Source: Geobacteraceae bacterium
GTDB taxonomy: Bacteria > Desulfobacterota > Desulfuromonadia > Desulfuromonadales > BM103
Direction: 5' to 3'
DNA: 64,000 nt
NCBI GenBank assembly: GCA_024641085.1
Contig: JAHEDT010000009.1
Coordinates: forward strand, 1 to 64,000
Part shown: positions 36,185 to 44,205 of the stretch, one piece after another
Layout of the letters: every line of letters begins with the position of its first letter
Position numbering within the stretch: the stretch's first letter is position 1
Program-made: the position numbers and the translations under genes
The notes under the pieces: generated by a model
The model's input: the letters and a program-made list of their open reading frames with translations, nothing else
The model's database searches: none
What the model was told of the DNA's origin: nothing

Positions 36185-36400
36185 GCCGCGACCCGGCTAG
36201 GTGATAACTTTCAGGAAGCACGCCTTTTACGCCAGGGGCCCGTACCTCGGCCCGGAGCCTTGGCATATAATCATGTAAAATCGTTGGGTTGCAGGAGATA
36301 GAACGGAGCGCCGAAAGTTCGCGACCCAAGGGACAAGGTGATTTTTCCGCGGTTCTGGATCAGGTCAAGCCAGAGGAGCCGGGAGGTCCCGGTGGGTGAT

Positions 36401-36416
36401 TATGCATAATTGCATG
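36401..36416. promoter_or_regulatory. Activator site TATGC-N6-GCATG
   Basis: TATGC ATAATT GCATG: nine of ten arm positions match TATGC-N6-GCATA. It lies about 220 bases upstream of the sigma-54 promoter. Confidence 0.55.
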
Positions 36417-36472
36417 ACTGACAATCATTGACTGACACACAACTATATGTAATTAAATATTATTGCTGAACT

Positions 36473-36488
36473 TATGCGAATATGCATT
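36473..36488. promoter_or_regulatory. Activator site TATGC-N6-GCATT
   Basis: TATGC GAATAT GCATT. It is the second copy in this upstream region, 37 bases from the third copy, so the two could bind cooperatively. Confidence 0.55.
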
Positions 36489-36509
36489 ACATTTTTCAAG
36501 GGAACGATG

Positions 36510-36525
36510 TATGCGAAAAAGCATT
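36510..36525. promoter_or_regulatory. Activator site TATGC-N6-GCATT
   Basis: TATGC GAAAAA GCATT. It is the third copy, about 330 bases upstream of the sigma-54 promoter. Confidence 0.55.
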
Positions 36526-36755
36526 AATAATCGGTTCTATAACCCAAAAAAATGAACCGCCCCGCGGCAAGCCACGGGTTTCCAGAATTCAGTATCCAGT
36601 AAACAGAAGAAACTCGTGGACCCACCTGGTGGCAGGAACTTATTCCGGATTCTGGATTCAGGGTACTGGATTCCCTCAATAAGGCTCGAACCAAGTGCAA
36701 ATCTATGCATGGCCCAGCAAACTGTGGGGAAGCAACCCTCTAGTCGATTAAAATT

Positions 36756-36853
36756 TAACGCTGGGCGAACCGGTCGCAGAGGGAAACCCCGTCCATCTTT
36801 AGTGGGCATCACGACCGCGGCCTTGTTCTCTGTGTCTCCGCGTCTTTGCGTTA
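36756..36853. repeat. TAACGCAAAG-ended small element, copy 1
   Basis: It shares CGGTCGCAGAGGGAAAC-type, CTTTAG, CTTGTTCTC and GTCTCCGCGTCTTTGCGTTA blocks with the copy at 62225-62324. The left end (TAACG) is eroded here. It is about 98 bases long with no coding capacity. Confidence 0.6.
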
Positions 36854-36911
36854 GTCAATGGTTTGAGTTTTTGCGCCCTTGCTTGATTTACAGGTCCGTT
36901 AATATTTGGGC

Positions 36912-37820
36912 CTAACCACCGACGTTTGCATTCAGGCCAAAACGACAGAAGACTTCTCTGGCCAGCGCCACTTCGGCCGCATCCGGCTCACGGAGTTCCG
37001 CCAGGTCGCGCACCTGGCCGAGCTTCACATCCTTCCCCCGGGCCACGTCATGATAGGGAAGGAGGTTGACCGCTTTTTTCGCCCCGGGCAGTGCAGCGAC
37101 AAATGCCGCGGTGGCTTCGAGGTTGGCACTGTCGTCGTTGACACCGCCGATCAGGGGAATACGAACCTGGATGGCCGCCCCGCTTGCCGCCAACGCCTTG
37201 AGGTTATCCAGGATCAGGCGGTTGTCGACCCCCGTATACCTCTGGTGCCGGTCGGGATCCATCAATTTCAGGTCATACAGGAACAGGTCCGTGGACTTCG
37301 CCACCCTGAGCAGCGTCTCGGTTTTGACGAAACCGGAGGTGTCAACGGCACGGTGGATGTTCTTCCGACCACAGGCCTCGAGGAGCTCCGAGAGGAACTC
37401 CGGCTGCTGCATAGGCTCACCGCCGGAGAAGGTCACACCGCCGCCCGACTGGTCGAAAAACGGTCGCTCCTTTTCGATAATACCGAGCAAGTCGTCAACC
37501 GAGCGGAAGCGGCCGGACATCTCGGTCGCCAGGGTCGGGCAGACGTCTGCACATTGGCCGCACAGGGTGCAGAGACTGCCGTCGGTGATGACCCCTTCAG
37601 AGGTCAGGCGACAGGCATGCACGGGGCAGACCCGGCAGCATTCGCCGCAGCCGATACACTTGGCGGCGGTAAAGAGCTTCTGGATTTTGGGCGAGATGCT
37701 CTCCGGGTTGTGGCACCACAGGCAATGCAGCGGACACCCCTTCAGAAAGATGGTGATGCGGATGCCGGGCCCATCGTTGATGGAGTAGCGCTTGATGTCG
37801 AAAACCAGCCCCTGCGACAT
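36912..37820 (-). CDS. Glycyl-radical-enzyme activase (radical SAM) for HypD
   Basis: This 302-residue radical-SAM protein has the CxxxCxxC motif at Cys29, Cys33 and Cys36 (FLKGCPLHCLWCHNPE). Two additional ferredoxin clusters follow at Cys55-65 (CIGCGECCRVC) and Cys83-93 (CTLCGQCADVC), the arrangement of glycyl-radical activases other than the PFL type. It uses S-adenosylmethionine to abstract hydrogen from the glycine of its partner, here Gly791 of HypD. It starts two bases after the hypD stop, so the pair is coupled. The enzyme and product are oxygen-sensitive, implying anaerobic expression. Confidence 0.92.
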   Translation of the reverse strand: MSQGLVFDIKRYSINDGPGIRITIFLKGCPLHCLWCHNPESISPKIQKLFTAAKCIGCGECCRVCPVHACRLTSEGVITDGSLCTLCGQCADVCPTLATEMSGRFRSVDDLLGIIEKERPFFDQSGGGVTFSGGEPMQQPEFLSELLEACGRKNIHRAVDTSGFVKTETLLRVAKSTDLFLYDLKLMDPDRHQRYTGVDNRLILDNLKALAASGAAIQVRIPLIGGVNDDSANLEATAAFVAALPGAKKAVNLLPYHDVARGKDVKLGQVRDLAELREPDAAEVALAREVFCRFGLNANVGG

Positions 37821-37822
37821 TT

Positions 37823-40273
37823 TTAGAAGGACTCGTTCTCGGTACGCTCGATCACTTCCTGCTGCAGGTCGGCATTCATGTCGTTGAAATAGTCGCTGTA
37901 GCCGGCCATGCGCACCAGCAGGTCCTTGTAATCCTCCGGTGTCTCCTGGGCGGCCTTGAGCGTCGCCGTATCGACAATATTGAACTGGATATGGTGCCCG
38001 CCGAGGGTGAAGTAGCTGCGAATCAGCTGGCCGAGCCGGGCGACGTCCTCGTCGCGCTTGAGCAGGCTCGGCAGAAAGCGCTGGTTGAGCAGGGTGCCGC
38101 CGGACATGGTGTGGTCGAGCTTGGTCAGCGTGCGAATCACCGCCGAGGGGCCGTGCGTGTCGGCGCCATGGGAAGGCGACGTGCCGTCTGAGATCGATTT
38201 TCCGGCCAGGCGACCGTTGGGGGTCGCACCCATCACCTTGCCGAAATAAATGTGGCAGGTGGTGGACAGCATGTTGAGATGGAAAGCCTCCCCCTTGACG
38301 TTCGGCTTGCCGTCAATCGCCGCCAGCAGGTCATGGTAGACCTGCAGGGCGATATCATCGGCATAATCGTCATCGTTGCCGAAAAACGGTGTCTTGTTGA
38401 TAATCGTCTGGCGCAGAAAATCCTCCCCTGCGAAATTGCCGGCAATCGCTTTGAGCAGCCGCTCCATGCTGAAGGACCGGTCCTCGAAGACATGCTTCTT
38501 GAGAGCGGCAAGACTGTCCGTGGTCGTGCCGAGACCGGTGCACTGGATGTAGTTGGTGTTGTAGCGCGGCCCGCCGTCGTAGTAGTCCTTGCCTTTGCTG
38601 ATGCAGTCCTCGATGACCACCGACAGGAACGGCGCCGGGGCGTACTTGGCGAACATGCGGTCAATGTAGTTGCTGACCTGCACCTTGGTGTCGACGATAA
38701 AATTGAGCTGGCGGAGGAAAGCACCATACAGCTCGTCGTAGCTTGTGAAGCCCAGCGGGTCGCCGGTCTCGATCCCGGCAAGTTTGCCGGTCAACGGGTC
38801 GATGCCGTTGTTCAGGGTGATCTCGAGGACTTTCGGCACGTTGAGGTAGCCGGTCAGGACAAAGGCCTCCTTGCCGAAAGCGCCGACTTCGATGCAGCCA
38901 CTGCAGCCGCCCTCCCGGGCGTCCTTGATGGACTTGCCCTGGCGCAGCAATTCGACGACGTACACATCCGGGTTGAACACCGACGGATAGCCGTGGCCCT
39001 GGCGGATCACCTTGCAGGCGGCATTGAGGAAACGATCGGGGGTCTTGCTGCTGACATGCACCGAGCTGCCGGGCTGCAGGATATGCAGCTCCTCGATCAC
39101 CTCGAGCATGATGTAGGACACCTCGCTCACGCCATCCTTACCGTCGCCGGTGATCCCGCCGATGTTGATGTTGGTGAAGTCGTTGTAGGTGCCGCTCTCG
39201 CGGGCCGTGATGCCGACCTTGGGGGGCGCAGGGTGGTTGTTGACCTTGACCCAGAAACAGCAGAGCAGTTCCTTGGCCTGGTCCCGGGTCAGGGCGCCGG
39301 CAGCGATATCCGCTGCGTAGAAGGGAGCCAGGTGCTGGTCGAAATGACCCGGGTTCATGGCGTCCCAGCCATTCAGCTCGGTGATGGTGCCGAGATGGAC
39401 GAACCAGTACATCTGGATCGCCTCGTGGAAGCTGCTCGGGGCGTGGGCCGGCACCCGGCGACAGACCTCGGCGATCTTCCGCAGTTCGGCTGAACGCTGC
39501 GGGTTGATCGCGCCAGCCGCCATGGTCTCGGCCAGCTCGGCGTGGCGTTCGGCGAACAGGATCACGGCATCGCAGGAGATGTCCATCGCCTTGAGCTGTT
39601 CGGCCTTGTCGGTCGCTTCCGGGTCATTGAGATAGTCGAGGGCGGCCAGTTCGGCAGCAATCTGGAGCTTGAAATCGAGCATCCCCCTGCGATAAATCTG
39701 GCCGTCCAGAGCCGTGTGCCCCGGGGCGCGCTGCTCCATGAACTCGGTGAACAGGCCGGCCTCGTAAGCAGCCTGCCATTCTCCGGGGACATGGGCGAAG
39801 ATCCGTTCGCGCACCGTCCGCCCCTGCCAGTAGGGGATCACCTCACGGGCATAGGTGGCGATATCCGCCTCGCTGATGGTGTAGCGCTGCTGTTCGCGGG
39901 TGTTGAGGACGTGGAAGTCCTCCACGCTGTGGCAGGTCAGTTCCGGGAAGGTCGGCACCGCCTTGGGGCGGGGGCCGCGCTCGCCGACGATCAGTTCATC
40001 GTCGCCGAGATAGAGGGTCTTCTTCTGACAGTGGTCGAGGAAGTTCAGTGCCCGCAGCACCGGAATCGAGTACTTGCCGTAATTTTCCCGGTAAAATGCG
40101 GTTTCGTGCAGGGCCCGCTCGATCGACAGGCTCGGTTCGACCTCAACGCTCAACTTGCGCAGGCGCTGGACGCGTTCGTTCATTCCCGGCCCGATGGCGT
40201 CAGGCTTTTCAGGATAGAAGTTGCCTTCGGCGGCGGCCTTGCGTTGCGGGACGATTTTCAGATCTCTTTCCAT
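37823..40273 (-). CDS. hypD: trans-4-hydroxy-L-proline dehydratase (glycyl radical enzyme)
   Basis: This 816-residue glycyl radical enzyme dehydrates trans-4-hydroxy-L-proline to P5C. The catalytic Cys460-x-Glu462 is in EGGCSGCIEVGAFGKEAF, and Gly791 in RMAGYSDYF carries the radical. The region around the active site (TGYLNVPKVLEITLNNG) and the C-terminal ERTE-x-SF match the HypD subgroup. Cys460 and Gly791 lie 26 positions later than the C. difficile numbering I recall (Cys434, Gly765), the amount of the N-terminal extension. It is not the hydrogenase-maturation HypD. The ribosome site is weak (AAGGG, about 11 bases away). It has its own sigma-54 promoter. Confidence 0.93.
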   Translation of the reverse strand: MERDLKIVPQRKAAAEGNFYPEKPDAIGPGMNERVQRLRKLSVEVEPSLSIERALHETAFYRENYGKYSIPVLRALNFLDHCQKKTLYLGDDELIVGERGPRPKAVPTFPELTCHSVEDFHVLNTREQQRYTISEADIATYAREVIPYWQGRTVRERIFAHVPGEWQAAYEAGLFTEFMEQRAPGHTALDGQIYRRGMLDFKLQIAAELAALDYLNDPEATDKAEQLKAMDISCDAVILFAERHAELAETMAAGAINPQRSAELRKIAEVCRRVPAHAPSSFHEAIQMYWFVHLGTITELNGWDAMNPGHFDQHLAPFYAADIAAGALTRDQAKELLCCFWVKVNNHPAPPKVGITARESGTYNDFTNINIGGITGDGKDGVSEVSYIMLEVIEELHILQPGSSVHVSSKTPDRFLNAACKVIRQGHGYPSVFNPDVYVVELLRQGKSIKDAREGGCSGCIEVGAFGKEAFVLTGYLNVPKVLEITLNNGIDPLTGKLAGIETGDPLGFTSYDELYGAFLRQLNFIVDTKVQVSNYIDRMFAKYAPAPFLSVVIEDCISKGKDYYDGGPRYNTNYIQCTGLGTTTDSLAALKKHVFEDRSFSMERLLKAIAGNFAGEDFLRQTIINKTPFFGNDDDYADDIALQVYHDLLAAIDGKPNVKGEAFHLNMLSTTCHIYFGKVMGATPNGRLAGKSISDGTSPSHGADTHGPSAVIRTLTKLDHTMSGGTLLNQRFLPSLLKRDEDVARLGQLIRSYFTLGGHHIQFNIVDTATLKAAQETPEDYKDLLVRMAGYSDYFNDMNADLQQEVIERTENESF

Positions 40274-40419
40274 AGCGAGCGGAACCCTTCACTTTGGCCA
40301 GCTTAACCCTGGCGAGCAACCAACATACGCTTGACATTATTTTACCCTGCCTCATCGACGCGGCACAAGGTCCGCGGCGACAGAACCCAGACAACAGACA
40401 GGCACACAAAGAGAATATC

Positions 40420-40436
40420 AGCAAGAAAAGTACCAA
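40420..40436 (-). promoter_or_regulatory. Sigma-54 promoter for hypD
   Basis: On the minus strand TTGGTACTTTTCTTGCT has GG and GC ten bases apart; one base (T for C) departs from TTGGCAC. The start would be near 40408, with a leader of about 135 bases. Confidence 0.65.
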
Positions 40437-40528
40437 GAGCCCGGCCAGATTGGAACGGGGCAAGAGCCTGAAATGGAGACGTTTTTTTTACAAAGCCCCG
40501 TGCACGGGAGGGGAGTGGCGGCACATTT

Positions 40529-40544
40529 TATTCATTAATGAATG
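40529..40544. promoter_or_regulatory. Candidate activator site TATTC-N6-GAATG upstream of hypD
   Basis: TATTC ATTAAT GAATG is palindromic over 14 bases and has the same N6 spacing as the TATGC-N6-GCATA sites, with T/A in place of G/C. It lies about 100 bases upstream of the sigma-54 promoter. Confidence 0.45.
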
Positions 40545-40596
40545 TTTTATTCATTTTAACATAAAACAACTAAAAAACAGGCGACGGACGTTGGCT

Positions 40597-40935
40597 CTAG
40601 CCGAGTTTCGCTCCGTTTGGCACGGCGCGTTCGGGCACGGCCAGGACCACGCTGCGGTCCTCCCGATAGAATCCGGTCAGGAGAAATTCCGAGCGCATGG
40701 GACCGATCTGTTTGGGCGGGAAGTTGACGACACCGACAATCTGCCTGCCGAGCAGGACCTCCTTGTCATAAAGATCGGTGACCTGGGCGCTGGACTTTCT
40801 CACACCGATTTCAGGACCGAAATCCGCCTTGACCCGGTAGGCCGGCACCCGCGCCTCGGGAAAATCCTCGACCTCTACGATCGTACCGACTCGCAACTCC
40901 ACCCTGGTGAAATCTTCCCAAGCGATCTCTTCCAT
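40597..40935 (-). CDS. csaA: CsaA-like tRNA-binding/chaperone protein
   Basis: This 112-residue protein has the CsaA signature: [34 protein letters not shown] and [13 protein letters not shown]. CsaA is a dimeric OB-fold protein that binds tRNA or nascent chains and was described as a secretion chaperone. It starts 15 bases after the sigma-54 activator stop and is the last gene of the long operon. Its connection to hydroxyproline use is unclear and may be incidental. Confidence 0.85.
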   Translation of the reverse strand: MEEIAWEDFTRVELRVGTIVEVEDFPEARVPAYRVKADFGPEIGVRKSSAQVTDLYDKEVLLGRQIVGVVNFPPKQIGPMRSEFLLTGFYREDRSVVLAVPERAVPNGAKLG

Positions 40936-40950
40936 CTCTCACCTCCCGGG

Positions 40951-42696
40951 TCAGGCATCTTCGCGACCTGTCAAAAGGATACCGTATTTCTGTAGCTTTC
41001 GGGCAACCGTCGGCTGACTCATGTCAAGCGCCGCAGCAATCTCATGCTGCTTACGCCAGCGCCTGCCTGCCTGGAGGAGCACTGCCCGCTCGACACTTTC
41101 CACGATCTGGTGCATCGACATGGTCCCGGGCCAGGGTCCGGCAAGGCCGGACTCGACACCGCCAACCCCCAGGACGACGGCCTCCGGCAGGTCGCTGACG
41201 TCGATCAGATCTGCGTCGCTCATCACGACCAGGCGCTCGCAGACGTTCATAAGCTCTCGTACATTTCCCGGGAACGGGTAACCTGCCAGGTGATCCAAAG
41301 CGGCGCGCGTCAGGCGCCGGGTGCATCCGGAACGCTCGGCAAACTGATCGACATAGGCACGAATCAGTGGCACCAGGCATTCCTTGCGCTCCCGCAAGGC
41401 GGGGACCCGCAACGGAATGACACTGAGGCGATAGAAAAGATCAACGCGAAACAGCCCTTCTTGCACCAGTTGCTCCAGGTCGCGGTTGGTGGCGGCCAGG
41501 ATCCGCACGTCCACCTTGCGGCTCCGGGTGCCCCCCAGGCGCATGACCTGGCTGTCTTCCATGAACCGCAGGAGCTTGACCTGTGAGGCCAGCGGCAGCT
41601 CGGCAACCTCGTCCAGGAAGAGGGTGCCTCCATCAGCCAGTTCGAGGTGCCCCGGCTTGCTGGTGGCCGCCCCGGTAAACGCACCCTTTTCATATCCGAA
41701 CAGCTCGGCCTCAACCAGGGTTTCGGGGATGGCTCCGCAATTGATCTTGATGATCGGCAGGCCGGCGCGCCTGGAATTCTGATGAATCAGTTCGGCGATC
41801 AGCCCCTTTCCTACTCCGGACTCACCGAGAATCAGCACTGTTGAATCAACCTTGCTGAGCTTGAGCGCCTGCCTGAGGGCTCTGACCATGACAGGGCTTC
41901 TGGCAATCACGGGTTGGGCGGAGAGGCGCTCCTGCTGGAGTTCCATGAACTGGTCGCGGAACTGGTCACCGATCGCCTGCTGCTCTTGCAGCTGCCGCTG
42001 CAGGCGGTCCATCTCGGTAATGTCATGTTCGCTGACCACCACGCGGATCAAGGCACCGTCGTCATCGAAAACCGGCGTTGCCGTAGAGATCAGCTTGAGC
42101 CCATAACGATTCTCCTGCAGCAGACTGACGACTTCACGCTTTTTGATCGATTCGAGGGCCGCCGAAGGTAGGATGACATACCCCTCCCGAGCCACATCGA
42201 GGTAGTCCCGACCGATCACTTTTACTGGCGGGACATGATTGATTCTGGCAGAGGCTGGATTCATATGCAGGATACGACCCGTGCCGTCACAGACGAACAA
42301 CCCGTCGGAAGAGGACTCGATGATGGCGTCCAATTCACGAGTCAATTGCTGTACCGGGCCGTTCTCAAGCAGAATGGCCAGGGCCCCGACCACAGTCCCC
42401 TCGCGGAAGCAGGTCCCGGCCCAGGCCATGCAACCGATCGCAGCATCATCCAGCTCGAGCCTCAACGACGGCGAACCGGAGTCAAGCACGTCGTCAAGCA
42501 GGGTCTTAAGCCTTGGCAAGGCGCTGCTCAAGCCGGCAGAACCAGCATCGTCCAGCAAACGCGCCACCAGTCCCCAGGCATACAGCACGGCCCCGCCGGC
42601 ATCGACAACGACACCTCCCGGGCCTGCTGATCCGAGGACGTCAAGCGGCGACAGCCCTGCCCTTGCCATACCGGGCACATCCGACGATCTTTCCAT
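40951..42696 (-). CDS. Sigma-54-dependent activator, PAS-AAA-TyrR-type HTH (activator 1)
   Basis: This 581-residue enhancer-binding protein has an N-terminal sensor region, a PAS domain at about 120-235 (SSDGLFVCDGTGRILHMNPA, VVVSEHDITEMDRLQ) and an AAA+ domain with Walker A GESGVGKG. The sigma-54 contact loop GAFTGA is in YEKGAFTGAATS, and Walker B is LFLDEVAELP. The C-terminal helix-turn-helix reads IAAALDMSQPTVARKLQKY, of TyrR type. No receiver domain is present, so the PAS likely senses a ligand. It is in the operon with the 3-hydroxyproline enzymes and paralogous to the protein at 55218-56945. GGAGGGA precedes the ATG. Confidence 0.9.
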   Translation of the reverse strand: MERSSDVPGMARAGLSPLDVLGSAGPGGVVVDAGGAVLYAWGLVARLLDDAGSAGLSSALPRLKTLLDDVLDSGSPSLRLELDDAAIGCMAWAGTCFREGTVVGALAILLENGPVQQLTRELDAIIESSSDGLFVCDGTGRILHMNPASARINHVPPVKVIGRDYLDVAREGYVILPSAALESIKKREVVSLLQENRYGLKLISTATPVFDDDGALIRVVVSEHDITEMDRLQRQLQEQQAIGDQFRDQFMELQQERLSAQPVIARSPVMVRALRQALKLSKVDSTVLILGESGVGKGLIAELIHQNSRRAGLPIIKINCGAIPETLVEAELFGYEKGAFTGAATSKPGHLELADGGTLFLDEVAELPLASQVKLLRFMEDSQVMRLGGTRSRKVDVRILAATNRDLEQLVQEGLFRVDLFYRLSVIPLRVPALRERKECLVPLIRAYVDQFAERSGCTRRLTRAALDHLAGYPFPGNVRELMNVCERLVVMSDADLIDVSDLPEAVVLGVGGVESGLAGPWPGTMSMHQIVESVERAVLLQAGRRWRKQHEIAAALDMSQPTVARKLQKYGILLTGREDA

Positions 42697-42713
42697 TCTC
42701 CCTCCCCCGGGGA

Positions 42714-43739
42714 TCAGCGCATCACGAAGCCATCCTTCAGCGGGTCATCCGGATCGATCAGGAATTCGTGCCGACCGGTGATGAAGGCACTGCCCGCCAC
42801 TTCCGGAATGATGGCCCGGTGCGGGCCGAACATGGTCTCTGCGGACACGGTGCAGCGAAATGCACTGCCGATAATGCTTTCGATGACGAGGGTCTCGCCG
42901 ACCCCGACTTCACCGCGGGCATGATGAATCGCCAGACGTCCACTGACGCCGGTCCCGGTCGGGCTGCGGTCGACCTCGCCTTCGGCGAAGATGCAGACAT
43001 TGCTCGAATGGGCCCCCTCCCCCCTCGGTTCACCGATAAAGATCGTTCCGTACAAAAAGCTCAAGTCTTCCTCGAAGGGGTGCGGAATCGTACGGCTGTC
43101 CATAACGGCGCGCTTGATCGCCTTCCCCTTGTCGATCAGTGGGTGCAGATTCTCCGGAGACACCGTGAGCCCGACTTCGGCGGCCCTGACGTAGGCATAG
43201 AAACCACCACCGAAGGCCAGATCGTAGCGCACCTCACCAAGGCCGGGGACATCCACAACCTGGTCCAGACTGAGCACGAAGGAAGGGACGTTGAGAAACG
43301 AGACACTCGCCACCCTGCCGTCCCGGACCTGGGCTCGTGAGGTGACCAGCCCGGCCGGCGTATCGATGCGCAAAGTCGTCTGTGGGGCCTGCATGGTCAC
43401 CATGCCGGTCTCCAGGGCCACCGTCGTGACCCCGATAATGCCGTGCCCGCACATGGTGCTGAACCCTTCGTTGTGCATGAAGAGCACGCCGAAATCGGCT
43501 CCCGGCGTGATCGGCGGGGTCACCAGGCAACCGTACATATCGGCATGTCCGCGCGGCTCCAGCATCAGTGCGCTACGCAGGTGATCGTAGTGCTCCTTGA
43601 CGAAGCGGCGCCGGGCCAGGATCGTTGTCCCCGGTAGTTCGGGGAAGCCCGAGGTGATCACCCGGAAGGGCTCGCCGGCGGTGTGGGCATCAATGGTGGT
43701 TATTTTCTGCCAGTGCTGCGGCGCTTGCCAATCTTTCAT
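42714..43739 (-). CDS. trans-3-hydroxy-L-proline dehydratase (proline-racemase fold)
   Basis: This 341-residue protein of the proline racemase superfamily has its first catalytic Cys97 in TMCGHGIIG. The second position is Thr261 in DRSPTGTGVSGR, where racemases and 4-hydroxyproline epimerases have Cys. A Cys/Thr pair is the established marker of trans-3-hydroxy-L-proline dehydratase, which gives delta-1-pyrroline-2-carboxylate. The neighbouring pyrroline-2-carboxylate reductase-like gene agrees. The start at MKDWQAPQ is chosen for family length; a GGAGG lies nine bases upstream. It stands 25 bases after the small AcnX subunit gene. Confidence 0.9.
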   Translation of the reverse strand: MKDWQAPQHWQKITTIDAHTAGEPFRVITSGFPELPGTTILARRRFVKEHYDHLRSALMLEPRGHADMYGCLVTPPITPGADFGVLFMHNEGFSTMCGHGIIGVTTVALETGMVTMQAPQTTLRIDTPAGLVTSRAQVRDGRVASVSFLNVPSFVLSLDQVVDVPGLGEVRYDLAFGGGFYAYVRAAEVGLTVSPENLHPLIDKGKAIKRAVMDSRTIPHPFEEDLSFLYGTIFIGEPRGEGAHSSNVCIFAEGEVDRSPTGTGVSGRLAIHHARGEVGVGETLVIESIIGSAFRCTVSAETMFGPHRAIIPEVAGSAFITGRHEFLIDPDDPLKDGFVMR

Positions 43740-43764
43740 CTCCAGCAACCTCCAGACAAACTCC

Positions 43765-44205
43765 TCACGCTTTATCAACAAAATTTTCAGAGACGACAAC
43801 CCGGCCGAGGGTTGCATTGACCTGCGCGTGCTGCCCCGTCTTCAGGGTATCGAAAAGGGTCTTTTCCATTGTGACGACCGGAATCTCCAGGCCGTAGAAG
43901 TGCTTGCAGACGATCGGACCGGTCGCCAGGATCGGCTCGGTCTCGATATTGATCATGGCCGCCGGAGCCTTGTTGACCCGCGCCAGTTCCAGGATCATGA
44001 GTGAGCCGGTACTTGAGCCCTTGCCGTAAGGAAAAACCAGGATTTTACCGGCGACCGACTGTTTGAACAGTTCATGCCGCGGATCGTTGATCAGCCCGGT
44101 TGCCGGATCGACTCCGCCCCAGAAGCTAATCGACTGAGACGTGGCAATCACCTCGCCCGAGGCAACCCCGGCAACGATGCAGCGGGCGGCTAGTTCTTGC
44201 GCCAT
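43765..44205 (-). CDS. Aconitase X small subunit (swivelling domain)
   Basis: This 146-residue protein is the separate swivelling domain of aconitase X: LAARCIVAGVASGEVIATSQ, then SFWGGVDPATGLINDPRH and GSSTGSLMILELA. With the large subunit it forms a hydro-lyase. In bacteria with hydroxyproline genes this enzyme is cis-3-hydroxy-L-proline dehydratase. The chosen ATG (44205) has GGAGGCGGG upstream and overlaps the large-subunit gene by 16 bases, implying coupled translation. Confidence 0.85.
   Translation of the reverse strand: MAQELAARCIVAGVASGEVIATSQSISFWGGVDPATGLINDPRHELFKQSVAGKILVFPYGKGSSTGSLMILELARVNKAPAAMINIETEPILATGPIVCKHFYGLEIPVVTMEKTLFDTLKTGQHAQVNATLGRVVVSENFVDKA

Larger units (their letters stand above)
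36071..36911. other. Regulatory and repeat-bearing gap upstream of P5C dehydrogenase
   Basis: This 841-base gap contains a sigma-54 promoter, three TATGC-N6-GCAT palindromes 220-340 bases upstream of it, an imperfect inverted repeat near 36580-36675 (CAGTATCCAGTA versus TACTGGATTC) and a TAACGCAAAG-ended element (36756-36853). No gene is supported. Confidence 0.55.
40274..40596. other. hypD upstream regulatory region
   Basis: This 323-base gap contains a sigma-54 promoter (40420-40436) and the palindrome TATTC-N6-GAATG (40529-40544), followed by another TATTC half-site at 40549. No gene or terminator is evident. Confidence 0.6.

Noticed and set aside
36530-36690. Possible CRISPR-like repeats in the gap before hypE
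   Set aside because: Only imperfect inverted CAGTATCCAGTA/TACTGGATTC blocks, with no regular direct repeats or spacers.
37823-40273. Pyruvate formate-lyase or choline trimethylamine-lyase annotation for the glycyl radical enzyme
   Set aside because: A single GCIE active-site motif, HypD-type flanking sequence and the P5C-related neighbours fit trans-4-hydroxyproline dehydratase.
42714-43739. Proline racemase or 4-hydroxyproline 2-epimerase
   Set aside because: The second catalytic Cys is Thr261, which points to trans-3-hydroxyproline dehydratase.
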